A stretch of 64,000 bases of DNA from Actinomadura macrotermitis (GCF_009604375.1 NZ_WEGH01000001.1:1674001-1738000); one strand, 5' to 3'; shown: positions 52,007-60,818, counted from the stretch's first letter. Program-made: numbers and translations. Notes: generated from the sequence alone by a model not told the origin.

Positions 52007-52315
52007 TCACCGCAGCGGGCTCTCCACGGCCACGAGCTTGGTGCCGTCGGGAAAGGTCGCCTCCACGTGCACCTCGTCCACCATGTCGGGCACCCCTTCC
52101 ATCACCTGGTGCGCGCACAGCACGTGACGTGCGGACTCGGCCAGCTCCTCGACGCTGCGCCCGTCCCGGGCGCCCTCCACGACGTGGTCGGCGATCAGGG
52201 CCACCGCCTCCGGATGGTTCAGTTTCACACCGCGGCTCAGGCGTTCTCGCGCGAGCCGCGCCGCGACGTACAGCAGAAGCTTGTCGCGCTCATGGGGGGC
52301 AAGATGCATATCCAT
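52007..52315 (-). CDS. ureA: Urease gamma subunit UreA
   Basis: 102 residues. The smallest urease subunit, with [37 protein letters not shown] and [25 protein letters not shown], all conserved. First gene of the ureABCFGD operon; a 77-bp gap separates it from ureB. ATG 52315 (an alternative is 52309). No nickel permease gene is nearby. Confidence 0.94.
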   Translation of the reverse strand: MDMHLAPHERDKLLLYVAARLARERLSRGVKLNHPEAVALIADHVVEGARDGRSVEELAESARHVLCAHQVMEGVPDMVDEVHVEATFPDGTKLVAVESPLR

Positions 52316-52580
52316 TGCTTAGCACGGCTTCCCCTTGATCAGCAGGGCCGTTCTTCCGGGAATGGCGCCGCCTCCCATGTACGGAATTGCCCTGATTTAA
52401 AGTTATCGCCCCCTATTTAGAGAGCTGCTCTCCGGGGCGGTGACCGCGCCGATCACCGGTGCACGCCGGACCCGAAGGAGTGATTTTTCAGCACAGAACC
52501 ACCCGCGCCGGATCCGCACAGCGCGCACCTGACGCAAGCGCTCTACTTTGATGGCCGCCTGGGGTGCAGACCCTGCCGGA
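52316..52580. promoter_or_regulatory. ureA upstream region
   Basis: The GC drops here. A perfect 13-bp palindrome GAGAGC-T-GCTCTC (52420-52432) lies about 105 bp upstream of ureA, next to AT-rich ATTTAAAGTTAT that may contain the promoter. The palindrome is a candidate operator. Nothing else is recognised. Confidence 0.4.
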
Positions 52581-52589
52581 CGGACGCGC

Positions 52590-52800
52590 GGAAGGTGCGC
52601 TCCAAGACGCAGGCGGGCCGGCTCATCCCGCTGTCGGCCGGGTAGGTTCCGGTTCCGCCGGTACCGCCCGCCACGACGACGGTGAGCGTGCCGTCAGTGG
52701 GCGAGGCGGTCACGACGCCGCGCGCGTAAGCGCCCGGCCCGCCCGCGCCTCCTGCGCCGCCGACGCATATCGCCGTGGAGTTGACACAGCCGCTCGCCTC
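52590..52800 (-). pseudogene. Fragment of a glycine-rich secreted protein
   Basis: On the minus strand a frame reads STAICVGGAGGAGG, GAYARGVVTASP and TDGTLTVVVAGGTGG. This is the Gly-rich GAYA/LTVTVG pattern of secreted glycine-rich and phage-tail-like proteins. It has no start or complete domain and is surrounded by non-coding sequence. A remnant is likely, but chance similarity from composition cannot be excluded. Confidence 0.4.
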
Positions 52801-52946
52801 CCCAGGCCTCCACGAGCACGCGGTCGGCCTCAGCGGAGATGCGGACGGGGATCCATGGCGTCGTCGCGCTCAGCCGTCGTTTATCGATCACTTCACCAGG
52901 AAATCGTCACTTTGCGTATCTGTAATTTCACCTAAAGCAAGGGGCG

Positions 52947-53279
52947 ATGATGAAACTCGCACGCCGGGCCCTGTTCGCTCTCGCCATCGCCGCCCTGGCC
53001 GGGGCGCCGACCGCTGCTCCGGCGCTCGCCGACGCCACAACCGTCCGGGCTGACGGCGAGTACTGGGTGCGTGACCTCAAGGTCGGCTCCGGCCGGGTCA
53101 CCGCGGACGCGCGCTGCAAGCCCGGCGACCATGTGATCGGCGGGCACACCGTCTACGACGCCGAACATGGCAAGGTCGTCCACCAGGGCCCCGATCCCGA
53201 CGGCGGTGGCTGGTCGAGCACGGTCGTCGGAGACGGCCAGTTCTACGTCGCCGCCTACGCACACTGCGCAGGCCAGTGA
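52947..53279 (+). CDS. Small secreted protein
   Basis: 110 residues. The ATG follows AAGGGG. A clear signal peptide (ALFALAIAALAGAPTAAPALA, cleavage after about residue 28) leads to a mature domain of about 80 residues with two cysteines (ARCKPGD and AHCAGQ), DGEYWVRDLKVG and a beta-rich character. Secreted; no family recognised. Confidence 0.7.
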   Translation: MMKLARRALFALAIAALAGAPTAAPALADATTVRADGEYWVRDLKVGSGRVTADARCKPGDHVIGGHTVYDAEHGKVVHQGPDPDGGGWSSTVVGDGQFYVAAYAHCAGQ

Positions 53280-53413
53280 CATCACGATTCGCACCCACAG
53301 GTACGCACAAGACGAGGGGCGCCACCTCCGGCGCCCGGCAGTTCACCCGGTCTCGCCGGCCGTGCACCAGATCGCCCAGGCTCTAACTCGGTCCGACGCC
53401 GGGAAGGCAGGAC

Positions 53414-53876
53414 ACAAGTTGCCAGGAGGGCCGCGAGCGCTCAGTCGATCGGATATCACGAAGACCCGCGAGACCCGGCCGCCATCATTGTTCTTCGCCA
53501 TGAGGTGGCAGTTCGGCCAGCCAAGGACGGGTACGTGGTCGGGCGCCGGACCCGCCGCTACCGCAACCCTGCGACCGGGCGCGTGGTGGAGGAGACGACG
53601 GAGCGCATCGCGCCGCCGGACAGGCGGGGGCACTGCGTGGATGCTGGAGCGCCGTCACTCCGACGGGTTCGCTCGGGCGGCGCGGTTGGAGGCGCCGGCC
53701 GAACTGGCCGGCTGGGCCTCTGACAGCAACGTCAACGACGACCTGGTGGACACCGACCCGGCCTTCGTTCCGACGCACGTCTCCGCCTCGCCGAAAACCC
53801 TGTTCCGTAAGGCTTTTGCGCGTTTTGGACGCCCCTGCGAAGCTATGATGCGGGAGTTAAACCTCCCTGAGCCTTG
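53414..53876 (+). pseudogene. Frameshifted small phage-type protein gene
   Basis: One frame reads SIGYHEDPRDPAAIIVL, VAVRPAKDGYVVGRR, YRNPATGRVVEETTERIAP up to about 53625. Another continues TAWMLERRHSDGFARAARLEA to a stop at 53876. The WMLERR pattern recalls small terminase-like or HTH proteins where a WLLERRFP segment occurs. A single shift near 53625 separates the halves. The 3' end abuts the methyltransferase gene. Confidence 0.4.
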
Positions 53877-53884
53877 AGGTGCAC

Positions 53885-54685
53885 ATGGCCGAGACTTCCC
53901 CGCAGATTCCCACCGGCGTTCCGACCGCGGCACGCGTCTACGACGTGATGCTCGGCGGCAAGGACAACTACGCGGTGGACCGTGCCGTCGCCGAGGCGAG
54001 CCTCGCGATCATGCCGGAGCTGCGGGACATCGCCCTGCACAACCGCGCCATGCTGCACCGCGTCGTCCGCCATCTCGCCGTGAACGAGGGGATCACCCAG
54101 TTCCTGGACCTGGGATCGGGCCTGCCGACCGTTCGCAACACCCACGAGGTCGCCCAGGAGGTCAACCCGCAGGCGCGCGTGGTCTACGTCGACATCGACC
54201 CGATCGTCCTGGCGCACGGCCGCGCGATCCTGGCCGACAACGCCAACACGACCGTGGTCACCGCCGACATCCGCGAGCCCGAGCAACTGCTGGACCTCCC
54301 GGACGTTCGCGGGCTCATCGACTTCGAGCAGCCCGTCTGCGTGATGCTCGTCGGCATCCTGCACCACCTCGCCGACGAGGAGGGGCCGGGCCGGATCGTC
54401 GAGGTGCTGCGCGACGCCGTGCCCAGCGGCTCGTTCTTCTTCATCACCAACTTCACCCGCCTGGGCGACGCCCCCGAGTCCGTCGCGCTGGAGAAGCAGC
54501 TCCTGGAGCAGCTCGGCACCGGCCGCGTCCGGACCCCGGAGGAACTGGCCGCCTTCTTCGACGGCCTGGAGATCCTGCCGCCCGGCCTCGTCCCGCTGCC
54601 GCTGTGGCGCCCCGAGCAGGCCATCCTCGACGCCAGCACCATCGACGTCCGCTTCATGACGGGCGGTGTCGGCCGCAAGCCCTGA
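53885..54685 (+). CDS. SAM-dependent methyltransferase of the PF04672 family
   Basis: 266 residues from ATG 53885 (GAGG just before; GTG 53879 is an alternative). PTAARVYDVMLGGKDNYAVDRAVAE at the N-terminus and FLDLGSGLPTVRNTHEVAQ (SAM motif I) are diagnostic of the actinobacterial S-adenosyl methyltransferase family. VVYVDIDPIVLAHGRAIL and VMLVGILHHL follow. Common in multiple copies in actinomycetes; substrates unknown. Confidence 0.9.
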   Translation: MAETSPQIPTGVPTAARVYDVMLGGKDNYAVDRAVAEASLAIMPELRDIALHNRAMLHRVVRHLAVNEGITQFLDLGSGLPTVRNTHEVAQEVNPQARVVYVDIDPIVLAHGRAILADNANTTVVTADIREPEQLLDLPDVRGLIDFEQPVCVMLVGILHHLADEEGPGRIVEVLRDAVPSGSFFFITNFTRLGDAPESVALEKQLLEQLGTGRVRTPEELAAFFDGLEILPPGLVPLPLWRPEQAILDASTIDVRFMTGGVGRKP

Positions 54686-55120
54686 CGTTCACGCCGACCC
54701 GGTCCGGGGGTGTCACACTCCCCGGACTGGCGAATCGGGTGAGGCGATCCAGGTATCGCCATCGGCCAGGTCGTCGAGACCGCGCGCCAGGGCGTCACCG
54801 TCCTCGGCACCCCAGCCGCCCGTCTGGAGAGCGCCGCCCGGACTTCGTCCGCTCCGCCGGTGCGAACGATCTGCTGACGACAGCCACCTTGCGGCCCGCC
54901 GTGAAGCAGATCCGGGTCGGCGACTTCCCCGCCACCGATGAGATCTGCGCCCCCGAGGGGTAGCCCACCGGCGATGGTCTAGACCATTGCCCTGCGTTGG
55001 CTCGTGATCACTGGTTCATGGTCGGTGTCGGCGGCTCAAAGCGAGACGCAGTGAGATCTGGGCCGATCCGCCTCTGGATCAGTGGAAGCGCTTGGTCGCA
55101 CCGCTGGCGGCCTGCGCTCG
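54686..55120. other. Gene-free stretch with remnants and a DasR-type site
   Basis: No complete gene is supported. A protein-like frame near 54771 (IAIGQVVETARQGVTVLGTP) and another near 54850 (AGANDLLTTATLRPAVKQIR) are short and in different frames, so they may be remnants. It contains the operator-like palindrome at 54974-54987. The stretch lies between the methyltransferase and thioesterase 3' ends. Confidence 0.45.
54974..54987. promoter_or_regulatory. DasR-type (dre) operator core, orphan
   Basis: ATGGTCTAGACCAT is a perfect 14-bp palindrome containing TGGTCTAGACCA, the core of the GntR-family DasR-responsive element that in Streptomyces controls chitin and GlcNAc genes. No gene begins downstream on either strand within the usual distance. 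Confidence 0.55.
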
Positions 55121-55156
55121 AACGCGGCCCCGGGATTGCTTCCGGGGCCGCGTTTT
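55121..55156. terminator. Bidirectional terminator
   Basis: AACGCGGCCCCGG pairs with CCGGGGCCGCGTT over an 8-base loop, with T residues on the plus-strand side. It lies 7 bp beyond the thioesterase stop. Confidence 0.8.
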
Positions 55157-55162
55157 CGCTGG

Positions 55163-56026
55163 TCAGGAGTCGGTGACGCGGATCATGCCTTCCTGCATGA
55201 CCGAGACGACCAGGTCGCCGTCGCGGGTGTAGACCTGGCCGTGGGCCAGGCCGCGGGCGTTGCCGGCGAAGGGGGTGTCCTGCGCGTACAGGAGCCAGTC
55301 GTCGACGCGGAAGGGCTTGTGGAACCACATGGCGTGGTCGAGGCTGGCGCCCATCGTGCGCTTGTCGCCCCAGGCCAGGCCGTGGTTCAGCAGGACGGTG
55401 TCCAGCAGCGTCATGTCCGAGGCATAGGTCATCAGGCAGACGTGCAGCAGCGGGTCGTCGGGCAGGTCGCCGTCGACCTTCAGCCACACCTTGGACTCGG
55501 GCGTGGCCAGCGCCGGGTCCTTGGCGGCCTCCCAGGTCAGCGGGGTGGCGTGCCGGACGTCGAAGGGGCGGCGGTTGACGAACTCGGTGGCGAAGCGCTC
55601 GCCGAACAGCGGGGTGAGGCGCTCCAGCGAGGTCGGCAGCGTCTCCGGCGCCGGGGCCTCGGGCATCGGGGCCTGGTGGGCGGGGCCGTCCTCGACGATC
55701 TGGAACGACGCTGACAGGCTGAAGATCGCCTTGCCGTGCTGGATGGCCAGCACCCGGCGGGTGGTGAAGGAGCGGCCGTCCCGGACCCGGTCGACGGTGT
55801 AGACGATCGGGACGAGCGGGTCGCCCGGGCGGATGAAGTAGGCGTGCAGCGAGTGCACCGGCCGGTTGACCGGGACGGTGCGACCGGCCGCGACCAGCGC
55901 CTGTCCGGCCACCTGCCCGCCGAAGACGCGCTGCTGGCGGTCCTCGGGGCTGCGGCCGCGGAAAATGTCGTTCTCGATCTGCTCGAGGTCCAGCAGGTCG
56001 AGCAGTGCCTTCAGAGACTCCTTCAC
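55163..56026 (-). CDS. tesB: Acyl-CoA thioesterase II
   Basis: 287 residues from GTG 56026, the usual TesB length with a double hotdog fold. LDLEQIENDIFRGRS, GGQVAGQALVAAGRTV and HSLHAYFIRPG form the first half; LDHAMWFHKPFRVDDWLLY and ARGLAHGQVYTRDGDLVVSVMQEG the second, including the catalytic Asp-Gln region. It hydrolyses medium/long acyl-CoA. It follows uvrD2 on the same strand with a 57-bp gap. Confidence 0.93.
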   Translation of the reverse strand: MKESLKALLDLLDLEQIENDIFRGRSPEDRQQRVFGGQVAGQALVAAGRTVPVNRPVHSLHAYFIRPGDPLVPIVYTVDRVRDGRSFTTRRVLAIQHGKAIFSLSASFQIVEDGPAHQAPMPEAPAPETLPTSLERLTPLFGERFATEFVNRRPFDVRHATPLTWEAAKDPALATPESKVWLKVDGDLPDDPLLHVCLMTYASDMTLLDTVLLNHGLAWGDKRTMGASLDHAMWFHKPFRVDDWLLYAQDTPFAGNARGLAHGQVYTRDGDLVVSVMQEGMIRVTDS

Positions 56027-56083
56027 CAGGGCAGTGTCCCAAACGGGGGCGTGTGAGCGGGCTCTCACCCCCGGTGTGGCGGG

Positions 56084-58171
56084 TCAGCCCGTGCAAAGGG
56101 CGAGGACGGCCTCGCCGTAGCGGTCGAGCTTGGTCTTGCCGACGCCGGAGATGCGGGCCAGTTCCTCGGCGCTGCCGGGGTTGCGTTCGGCGATGGCCTG
56201 CAGCGTCGCGTCGGTGAACACCACGTAGGCGGGGACCTTCTGGTCCGCGGCGACACCGGCCCGCCAGTCCTTCAGGGCGGCCAGCAGGTCCTCGTTCAGC
56301 TCGACGGGGCAGTCCTCGCAGCGGCCGAGCTTGCGTTCGACGGCGGCGGTGAGGGGGCGGCCGCAGACCCGGCACGGCTGCGGGCCCTTGGCGGCGGGGC
56401 GCCGCTTGGCGCGGTCGACGCGGGCGGGGGCGCTGGTGCCCGTCCGGCCGTTCACCCCTTCCAGGAAGCGCGACGGGCGGCGGAAGCGGGCGCCGCCGGG
56501 CGTGCGCGCCAGCGCCCACGACAGCGACAGGTGCACGCGGGCGCGGGTGATGCCGACGTACAGCAGCCGGCGCTCCTCCTCGACCTGCTCGGCCGTCTCG
56601 GCGTAGATGATCGGCAGGGTGCCCTCGACCAGGCCGACCAGGAACACCGCGTCCCACTCCAGGCCCTTGGCCGAGTGCAGCGACGCCAGCGTGACGCCCT
56701 CCAGCGGCGGGGCGTGCTGGGCCGCCGCGCGCTCCTCCAGCTCGGCGACGAACTCCGGCAGCCCGGCCTGCGGGTTGTCGGCGGCCATGTCCTCGGCGAG
56801 CTGGGCGAGCGCGGCGAGGGACTCCCAGCGGGCGCGGACCGCGCCCGCGCCCTCGGGCGGCCGGTCGCTGAAGCCCGCGCCCGACAGCACGTGCCGCACC
56901 GTCATGATCAGGCCGGTGCCGTCGGTCTCGGCGTCGGCGCCCGCGCGGGCCGCGCCGCGCAACCGGACCACGGCCTCGCGGACCTCGGGCCGCTCGAAGA
57001 ACCGCTCGGCGCCGCGCAGCACGTAGGGGACGCCCGCCGCCGCGAACGCCGCCTCGTAGGCCTCGGACTGGGCGTTGATCCGGAACAGGACGGCGATCTC
57101 GCGCGCGGGGACGCCCTCGTCGATGAGCTTGCGGGCGCGCCGCGCGACGTCGTCGGCCTCGGCGACCTCGTCGTCGTACTCGGCGAAGGACGGCTCGGGG
57201 CCGTTGTCGCGCTGCGCGACCAGCTCCAGCTTGTGCCGCTTGGCGGCCTCGCCCTTCGCCTGGCCGATGACGCCGTTGGCCAGGCCGACGACCTGCGGCG
57301 TGGACCGGTAGTCGCGCACCAGCTTGACCACGGTGGCGCCGGGATGGTCGGCGGTGAAGTCGAGCAGGTAGGAGGGGGTGGCGCCGGTGAAGGAGTAGAT
57401 CGTCTGGTTGGGGTCGCCGACGACGCAGATGTCGTCGCGGTCGCCGAGCCAGGTGTCGAGCAGGAGCTTCTGCAGCGGGTTGACGTCCTGGAACTCGTCC
57501 ACCACGAAGTAGCGGTACTGCTCGCGGACCTGCTGGGCGACCTCGCGGTGCTCGGTGAGGACGGCGGCGGTCAGCTCCAGCATGCCCTCGAAGTCGAGCA
57601 GGTTGCGCTCGCGCCGCAGCTCCTCGTACATGACGTAGACGCGGGCGATGTCGACGACGTCGGCGGGCGCCTTGCGCGCGGACCGGGCGACGGCGGCCGC
57701 GTAGTCCTCGGGGCGGCACTGGGTGACCTTGGCCCACTCGATCTCGGAGGCGACGTCGCGCAGCTCGGTGCCGCCGAACGACAGCCGGCAGGCCCGCGCG
57801 GCCTCCTTGATCAGCCCGATCTTGGACTCCAGGATCCGCGGCGGGTCGCCGCCGATCACCCGGGGCCAGAAGTACGACAGCTGCCGCAGCGCGGCGGCGT
57901 GGAACGTGCGGGCCTGCACGCCGGGCGCGCCGAGCTGCCGCAGCCGCCCGCGCAGCTCGCCCGCGGCGCGGGTGGTGAACGTCACCGCCAGCACCCGCTG
58001 CGGCGCGACGACCCCGGTCAGCGTGGCGTACGCGATCCGGTGGGTGATCGCCCTGGTCTTGCCGGTGCCGGCCCCCGCCAGCACGCAGACCGGGCCCCGC
58101 ACGGCCTCGGCGACCGCGCGCTGCTCCGGATCGAGCCCGGCCAGCACCCCCTCAGCGTCCATGCCTTCCAT
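56084..58171 (-). CDS. uvrD2: ATP-dependent DNA helicase UvrD2
   Basis: 695 residues from ATG 58171 (58162 is an alternative). SF1A helicase: Walker A LAGAGTGKTRA (31-41), FTTRAAGELRGRL, DEFQDVNPLQ (Walker B), GDPNQTIYSF, RDYRSTPQV, LASLHSAKGLEWDAVFL and VGITRARVHLSLS. The C-terminal tetracysteine motif CRVCGRP..CEDC and an HRDC domain (about 625-690) are the UvrD2 hallmarks. It unwinds DNA in repair and is essential in mycobacteria. In the canonical order it lies beside whiB7; here it is 11 kb away. Confidence 0.95.
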   Translation of the reverse strand: MEGMDAEGVLAGLDPEQRAVAEAVRGPVCVLAGAGTGKTRAITHRIAYATLTGVVAPQRVLAVTFTTRAAGELRGRLRQLGAPGVQARTFHAAALRQLSYFWPRVIGGDPPRILESKIGLIKEAARACRLSFGGTELRDVASEIEWAKVTQCRPEDYAAAVARSARKAPADVVDIARVYVMYEELRRERNLLDFEGMLELTAAVLTEHREVAQQVREQYRYFVVDEFQDVNPLQKLLLDTWLGDRDDICVVGDPNQTIYSFTGATPSYLLDFTADHPGATVVKLVRDYRSTPQVVGLANGVIGQAKGEAAKRHKLELVAQRDNGPEPSFAEYDDEVAEADDVARRARKLIDEGVPAREIAVLFRINAQSEAYEAAFAAAGVPYVLRGAERFFERPEVREAVVRLRGAARAGADAETDGTGLIMTVRHVLSGAGFSDRPPEGAGAVRARWESLAALAQLAEDMAADNPQAGLPEFVAELEERAAAQHAPPLEGVTLASLHSAKGLEWDAVFLVGLVEGTLPIIYAETAEQVEEERRLLYVGITRARVHLSLSWALARTPGGARFRRPSRFLEGVNGRTGTSAPARVDRAKRRPAAKGPQPCRVCGRPLTAAVERKLGRCEDCPVELNEDLLAALKDWRAGVAADQKVPAYVVFTDATLQAIAERNPGSAEELARISGVGKTKLDRYGEAVLALCTG

Positions 58172-58233
58172 CTTGGCAGCCACCACCCACCACACGCGCC
58201 GATCCCCGCACCTGTGGACAACTCCCCCGGCCG

Positions 58234-59196
58234 CTACGTAGCGGACCCGGCGGCTTGGAGCTTCTCCGCGAGGGCGTGGCAGCGGGTTTTGAGCTCTGGG
58301 GGGTCCAGGACCTCGAAGGCGTGGCCCAGGAGGAGGACGTGCATGAGCACGGCGTCCAGGGTGGCGGCGCCGCTGAGTACTTCGCAGGACTCGTCTCCCC
58401 GGGGGTGGACGACGGCTGCCGCCGCCGGGATCTGCGCGCGGACCGTGGCGGCCGGGGCGTGGACGAGGAAGCGGGCCCGGTGCGGGTAGACGCGGTTCGA
58501 CACGCCCTCCTGCACGTACTTCGCCGCGTCGGGGGCGGGGCGGGGGACGAAGCGCAGGGTGCGCGCGGTCACCCCGGCCATCCGGTCGACGCGGAAGCTG
58601 CGCCAGCCGTCGCGGTCGAGGTCGTAGGCGAGGAGGTACCAGCGCCGGTCGGAGGCGACCAGGCGGTAGGGCTCGACGCGCCGATGCCGCACCTCGTTTC
58701 TGGAGGGGTAGTCGAAACCGGCCTCGACCTCGTCGCGGCAGGCGCGGGCCAGCGTCATGAGCGCCTCGGGGTCGACCGGTGTGCGGCCGCCGTCGAAGGA
58801 CTCCACCGAGCCGGAGAGCGCGCGCACCTCGTGCCGCAGCCGGGCGGGCAGGACCCGGTCGAGCTTGGTCAGCGCCCGCAGCGCGGCGTCGCCGGCGCCG
58901 GCGAGCGCGCCCCCGGCGCCGGCGAGCAGCGAGACCGCGGTGGCGATGGCCTCGTCGTCGTCGAGGAGCAGCGGCGGCAGGTCCTTTCCGGGGCCGAGCC
59001 GGTAGCCGCCGCCGACGCCCTGTTCGGCGTGCACCGGATAGCCGAGTGTGCGCAGGCGTTCGACATCGCGCCGGACCGTGCGGGAGGTGACTCCCAGGCG
59101 CTCGGCGAGTTCGGGGCCGGTCCAGACCTGGCGCTGCTGCAGCAGTGACAGCAGGGTGAGCACCCGTTCCGTTGTGCCTCGCTCTTCACCGTTCAC
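58234..59196 (-). CDS. WYL-domain transcriptional regulator (YafY type)
   Basis: 320 residues, GTG start. N-terminal winged HTH (about 5-60) with TERVLTLLSLLQQRQVWTGPELAERLGVTSRTVRRDVERL. The WYL domain (about 140-215) contains HRRVEPYRLVASDRRWYLLAYDLDRDGWRSFRVDRM. A WCX-like C-terminal extension is present. These regulators sense small ligands or nucleic-acid signals. It is divergent from a VOC protein gene with an inverted repeat between. Confidence 0.92.
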   Translation of the reverse strand: MNGEERGTTERVLTLLSLLQQRQVWTGPELAERLGVTSRTVRRDVERLRTLGYPVHAEQGVGGGYRLGPGKDLPPLLLDDDEAIATAVSLLAGAGGALAGAGDAALRALTKLDRVLPARLRHEVRALSGSVESFDGGRTPVDPEALMTLARACRDEVEAGFDYPSRNEVRHRRVEPYRLVASDRRWYLLAYDLDRDGWRSFRVDRMAGVTARTLRFVPRPAPDAAKYVQEGVSNRVYPHRARFLVHAPAATVRAQIPAAAAVVHPRGDESCEVLSGAATLDAVLMHVLLLGHAFEVLDPPELKTRCHALAEKLQAAGSAT

Positions 59197-59215
59197 GGCA
59201 CCACTCTTCCCTATT

Positions 59216-59234
59216 GCGGACCGATGCTGTCCGC
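59216..59234. promoter_or_regulatory. Candidate operator for the WYL regulator
   Basis: GCGGAC-(7 bp)-GTCCGC, 20 bp upstream of the WYL start and 53 bp before the VOC gene. It resembles the GCGGACA..TGTCCGC sites seen upstream of many YafY-type regulators. Confidence 0.6.
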
Positions 59235-59286
59235 TAGGCGTGTCAGAGTGGCTGCGTTGGAAATGCGTGACGAACGGAGCAATCCC

Positions 59287-59748
59287 ATGAGCCGCCACAT
59301 TCAGGTCACCTTCGACGCCCACGACCCGCGCGGGCTGTCGACCTTCTGGCGCGACGCCCTCGGCTACGTCCACCCCGCCCCGCCCGGGGTCGAGGTGCCC
59401 GAGGGCGGCGACGTGCTGGCCGCGTGGGACGTCTTCCTCGCGCGGGTCGGCGTGCCGGAGGACATGCGCAACGTGGGGTCGGCCATCGAGGACCCCGACG
59501 GCCACGGTCCGCGGATCTTCTTCCAGCAGGTGCCGGAGGACAAGGTGGTCAAGAACCGGGTCCACCTCGACGTCCGCGCGGCCCCCGGGCTGCAGGGCGA
59601 GGAGCGGATGGCGGCACTGGAGGCCGAGTGCGAACGGCTCGTCGCGCTGGGGGCGGCGCGGGTGCGCCGGTTCGAGCCCGCTCCCCCGCTGGGGGCCGGC
59701 CACATCGTGATGACCGACCCCGAGGGCAACGAGTTCTGCCTGGACTGA
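59287..59748 (+). CDS. VOC-superfamily protein, probable WYL target
   Basis: 153 residues, ATG with GGAG upstream. Glyoxalase-like fold: HIQVTFDAHDPRGLSTFWRDALGY, RIFFQQVPEDKVVKNRVHLDV and IVMTDPEGNEFCLD at the end. Family members bind metals and small substrates. Divergence from the WYL gene suggests it is the regulated effector, perhaps detoxification; substrate unknown. GC-rich, no unusual codon use. Confidence 0.85.
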   Translation: MSRHIQVTFDAHDPRGLSTFWRDALGYVHPAPPGVEVPEGGDVLAAWDVFLARVGVPEDMRNVGSAIEDPDGHGPRIFFQQVPEDKVVKNRVHLDVRAAPGLQGEERMAALEAECERLVALGAARVRRFEPAPPLGAGHIVMTDPEGNEFCLD

Positions 59749-59847
59749 CGCGGCACGGCCGATAGTCTCCGGAATGCATCACGGCGCCTCAGTGTTCTTT
59801 TGAACGCTGATGACCGGATCTTTCCGAACAAGGGAGACGACGCACCG

Positions 59848-60135
59848 ATGGCGACGCCGACCACCGACGCGGCCAAGGGCTCCACGCGCGAGCTCACTAT
59901 GTACACCACCACCTGGTGCGGTTTCTGCCGCCGGCTGAAGAGCCAGCTCGCCCGGGACGGCATCGAGATGGTGGAGATCGACATCGAGCGCGACCCGGCC
60001 GCGGCCGACTTCGTGATGAGCGTCAACGGCGGCAACCAGACCGTCCCCACCGTGGTCCTGGAGACCCCCGAGGCCGGGCGCCACGTGCTGACCAACCCCA
60101 GCGCCAAGGAGGTCAAGCGCCTCCTCGGCGTCTGA
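59848..60135 (+). CDS. mrx1: Mycoredoxin (glutaredoxin-like)
   Basis: 95 residues from ATG 59848. Thioredoxin fold with the redox motif CGFC in TTWCGFCRRLK (about 24-27), TVPTVVLETPE with the cis-Pro, and ANPSAKEV-like C-terminus (TNPSAKEVKRLL). It reduces mycothiol-mixed disulfides. In M. tuberculosis this gene (Rv3198A) sits next to uvrD2, matching its position here 2 kb away, although a WYL/VOC pair intervenes. Confidence 0.9.
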   Translation: MATPTTDAAKGSTRELTMYTTTWCGFCRRLKSQLARDGIEMVEIDIERDPAAADFVMSVNGGNQTVPTVVLETPEAGRHVLTNPSAKEVKRLLGV

Positions 60136-60173
60136 CCCGCGGGCCCCGCGCGCGCCGCCGAGCGCGCGCGGGT

Positions 60174-60818
60174 TCATGTCCCGAGATAGTGCAGCACGGC
60201 CAGCACCCGGCGGCTGTAGCCGGTGGTGTGCGACAGCTCCAGCTTGTCGAACAGCGCGTTGACGTGCTTTTCCACCGCGCTCTGCGACACGTGCAGCGCC
60301 TGCGCGATCGAGCCGTTGGTCAGGCCCTGGGCCATCAGTTCCAGGACCTCGCGCTCGCGGGGCGTCAGCCGGGCCAGCGGGTCGGCGTGGCTGGTGCGGG
60401 CGAGCAGCTGGCGCACCACCTCCGGGTCGAACGCCGCGCCGCCGGCGCCCACCCGCTCCAGGGCGTCCAGGAAGTCGCCCACCTGCGCCACCCGGTCCTT
60501 GAGCAGGTAGCCGACGCCTGCGACGTCGGCGCTCATCAGCTCGGTGGCGTACTTCTTCTCCACGTACTGCGACAGCACCAGCACCCGGACCGACGGGTGC
60601 CGCCGCCTGATCTCCAGGGCGGCGCGCAGGCCCTCGTCGGTGTGGGTGGGCGGCATCCGCACGTCGGCCACGACGACGTCGGGTTCGTCCGCGGCGACCG
60701 CCGCGACCAGCGCCCCGGCGTCCGCGACGGCGGCGAGCACCTGGTGGCCCTCCTCGGCCAGCAGGCGCACCAGTCCTTCGCGCAGCAGGGTGGAGTCCTC
60801 GGCCAGGATCACCCGCAC
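60174..60818 (-). CDS. NarL/LuxR-type response regulator
   Basis: 214 residues. Receiver domain (1-120): acidic pocket E7/D8, phosphorylation site D52 in VVVADVRM, conserved Lys near 107 in YLLKDRV. LuxR-type HTH at about 148-205: LTPREREVLELMAQGLTNGSIAQALHVSQSAVEKHVNALFDKL. It is controlled by the histidine kinase gene just upstream, which its start overlaps by 10 bp. Targets unknown. Confidence 0.93.
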   Translation of the reverse strand: MRVILAEDSTLLREGLVRLLAEEGHQVLAAVADAGALVAAVAADEPDVVVADVRMPPTHTDEGLRAALEIRRRHPSVRVLVLSQYVEKKYATELMSADVAGVGYLLKDRVAQVGDFLDALERVGAGGAAFDPEVVRQLLARTSHADPLARLTPREREVLELMAQGLTNGSIAQALHVSQSAVEKHVNALFDKLELSHTTGYSRRVLAVLHYLGT

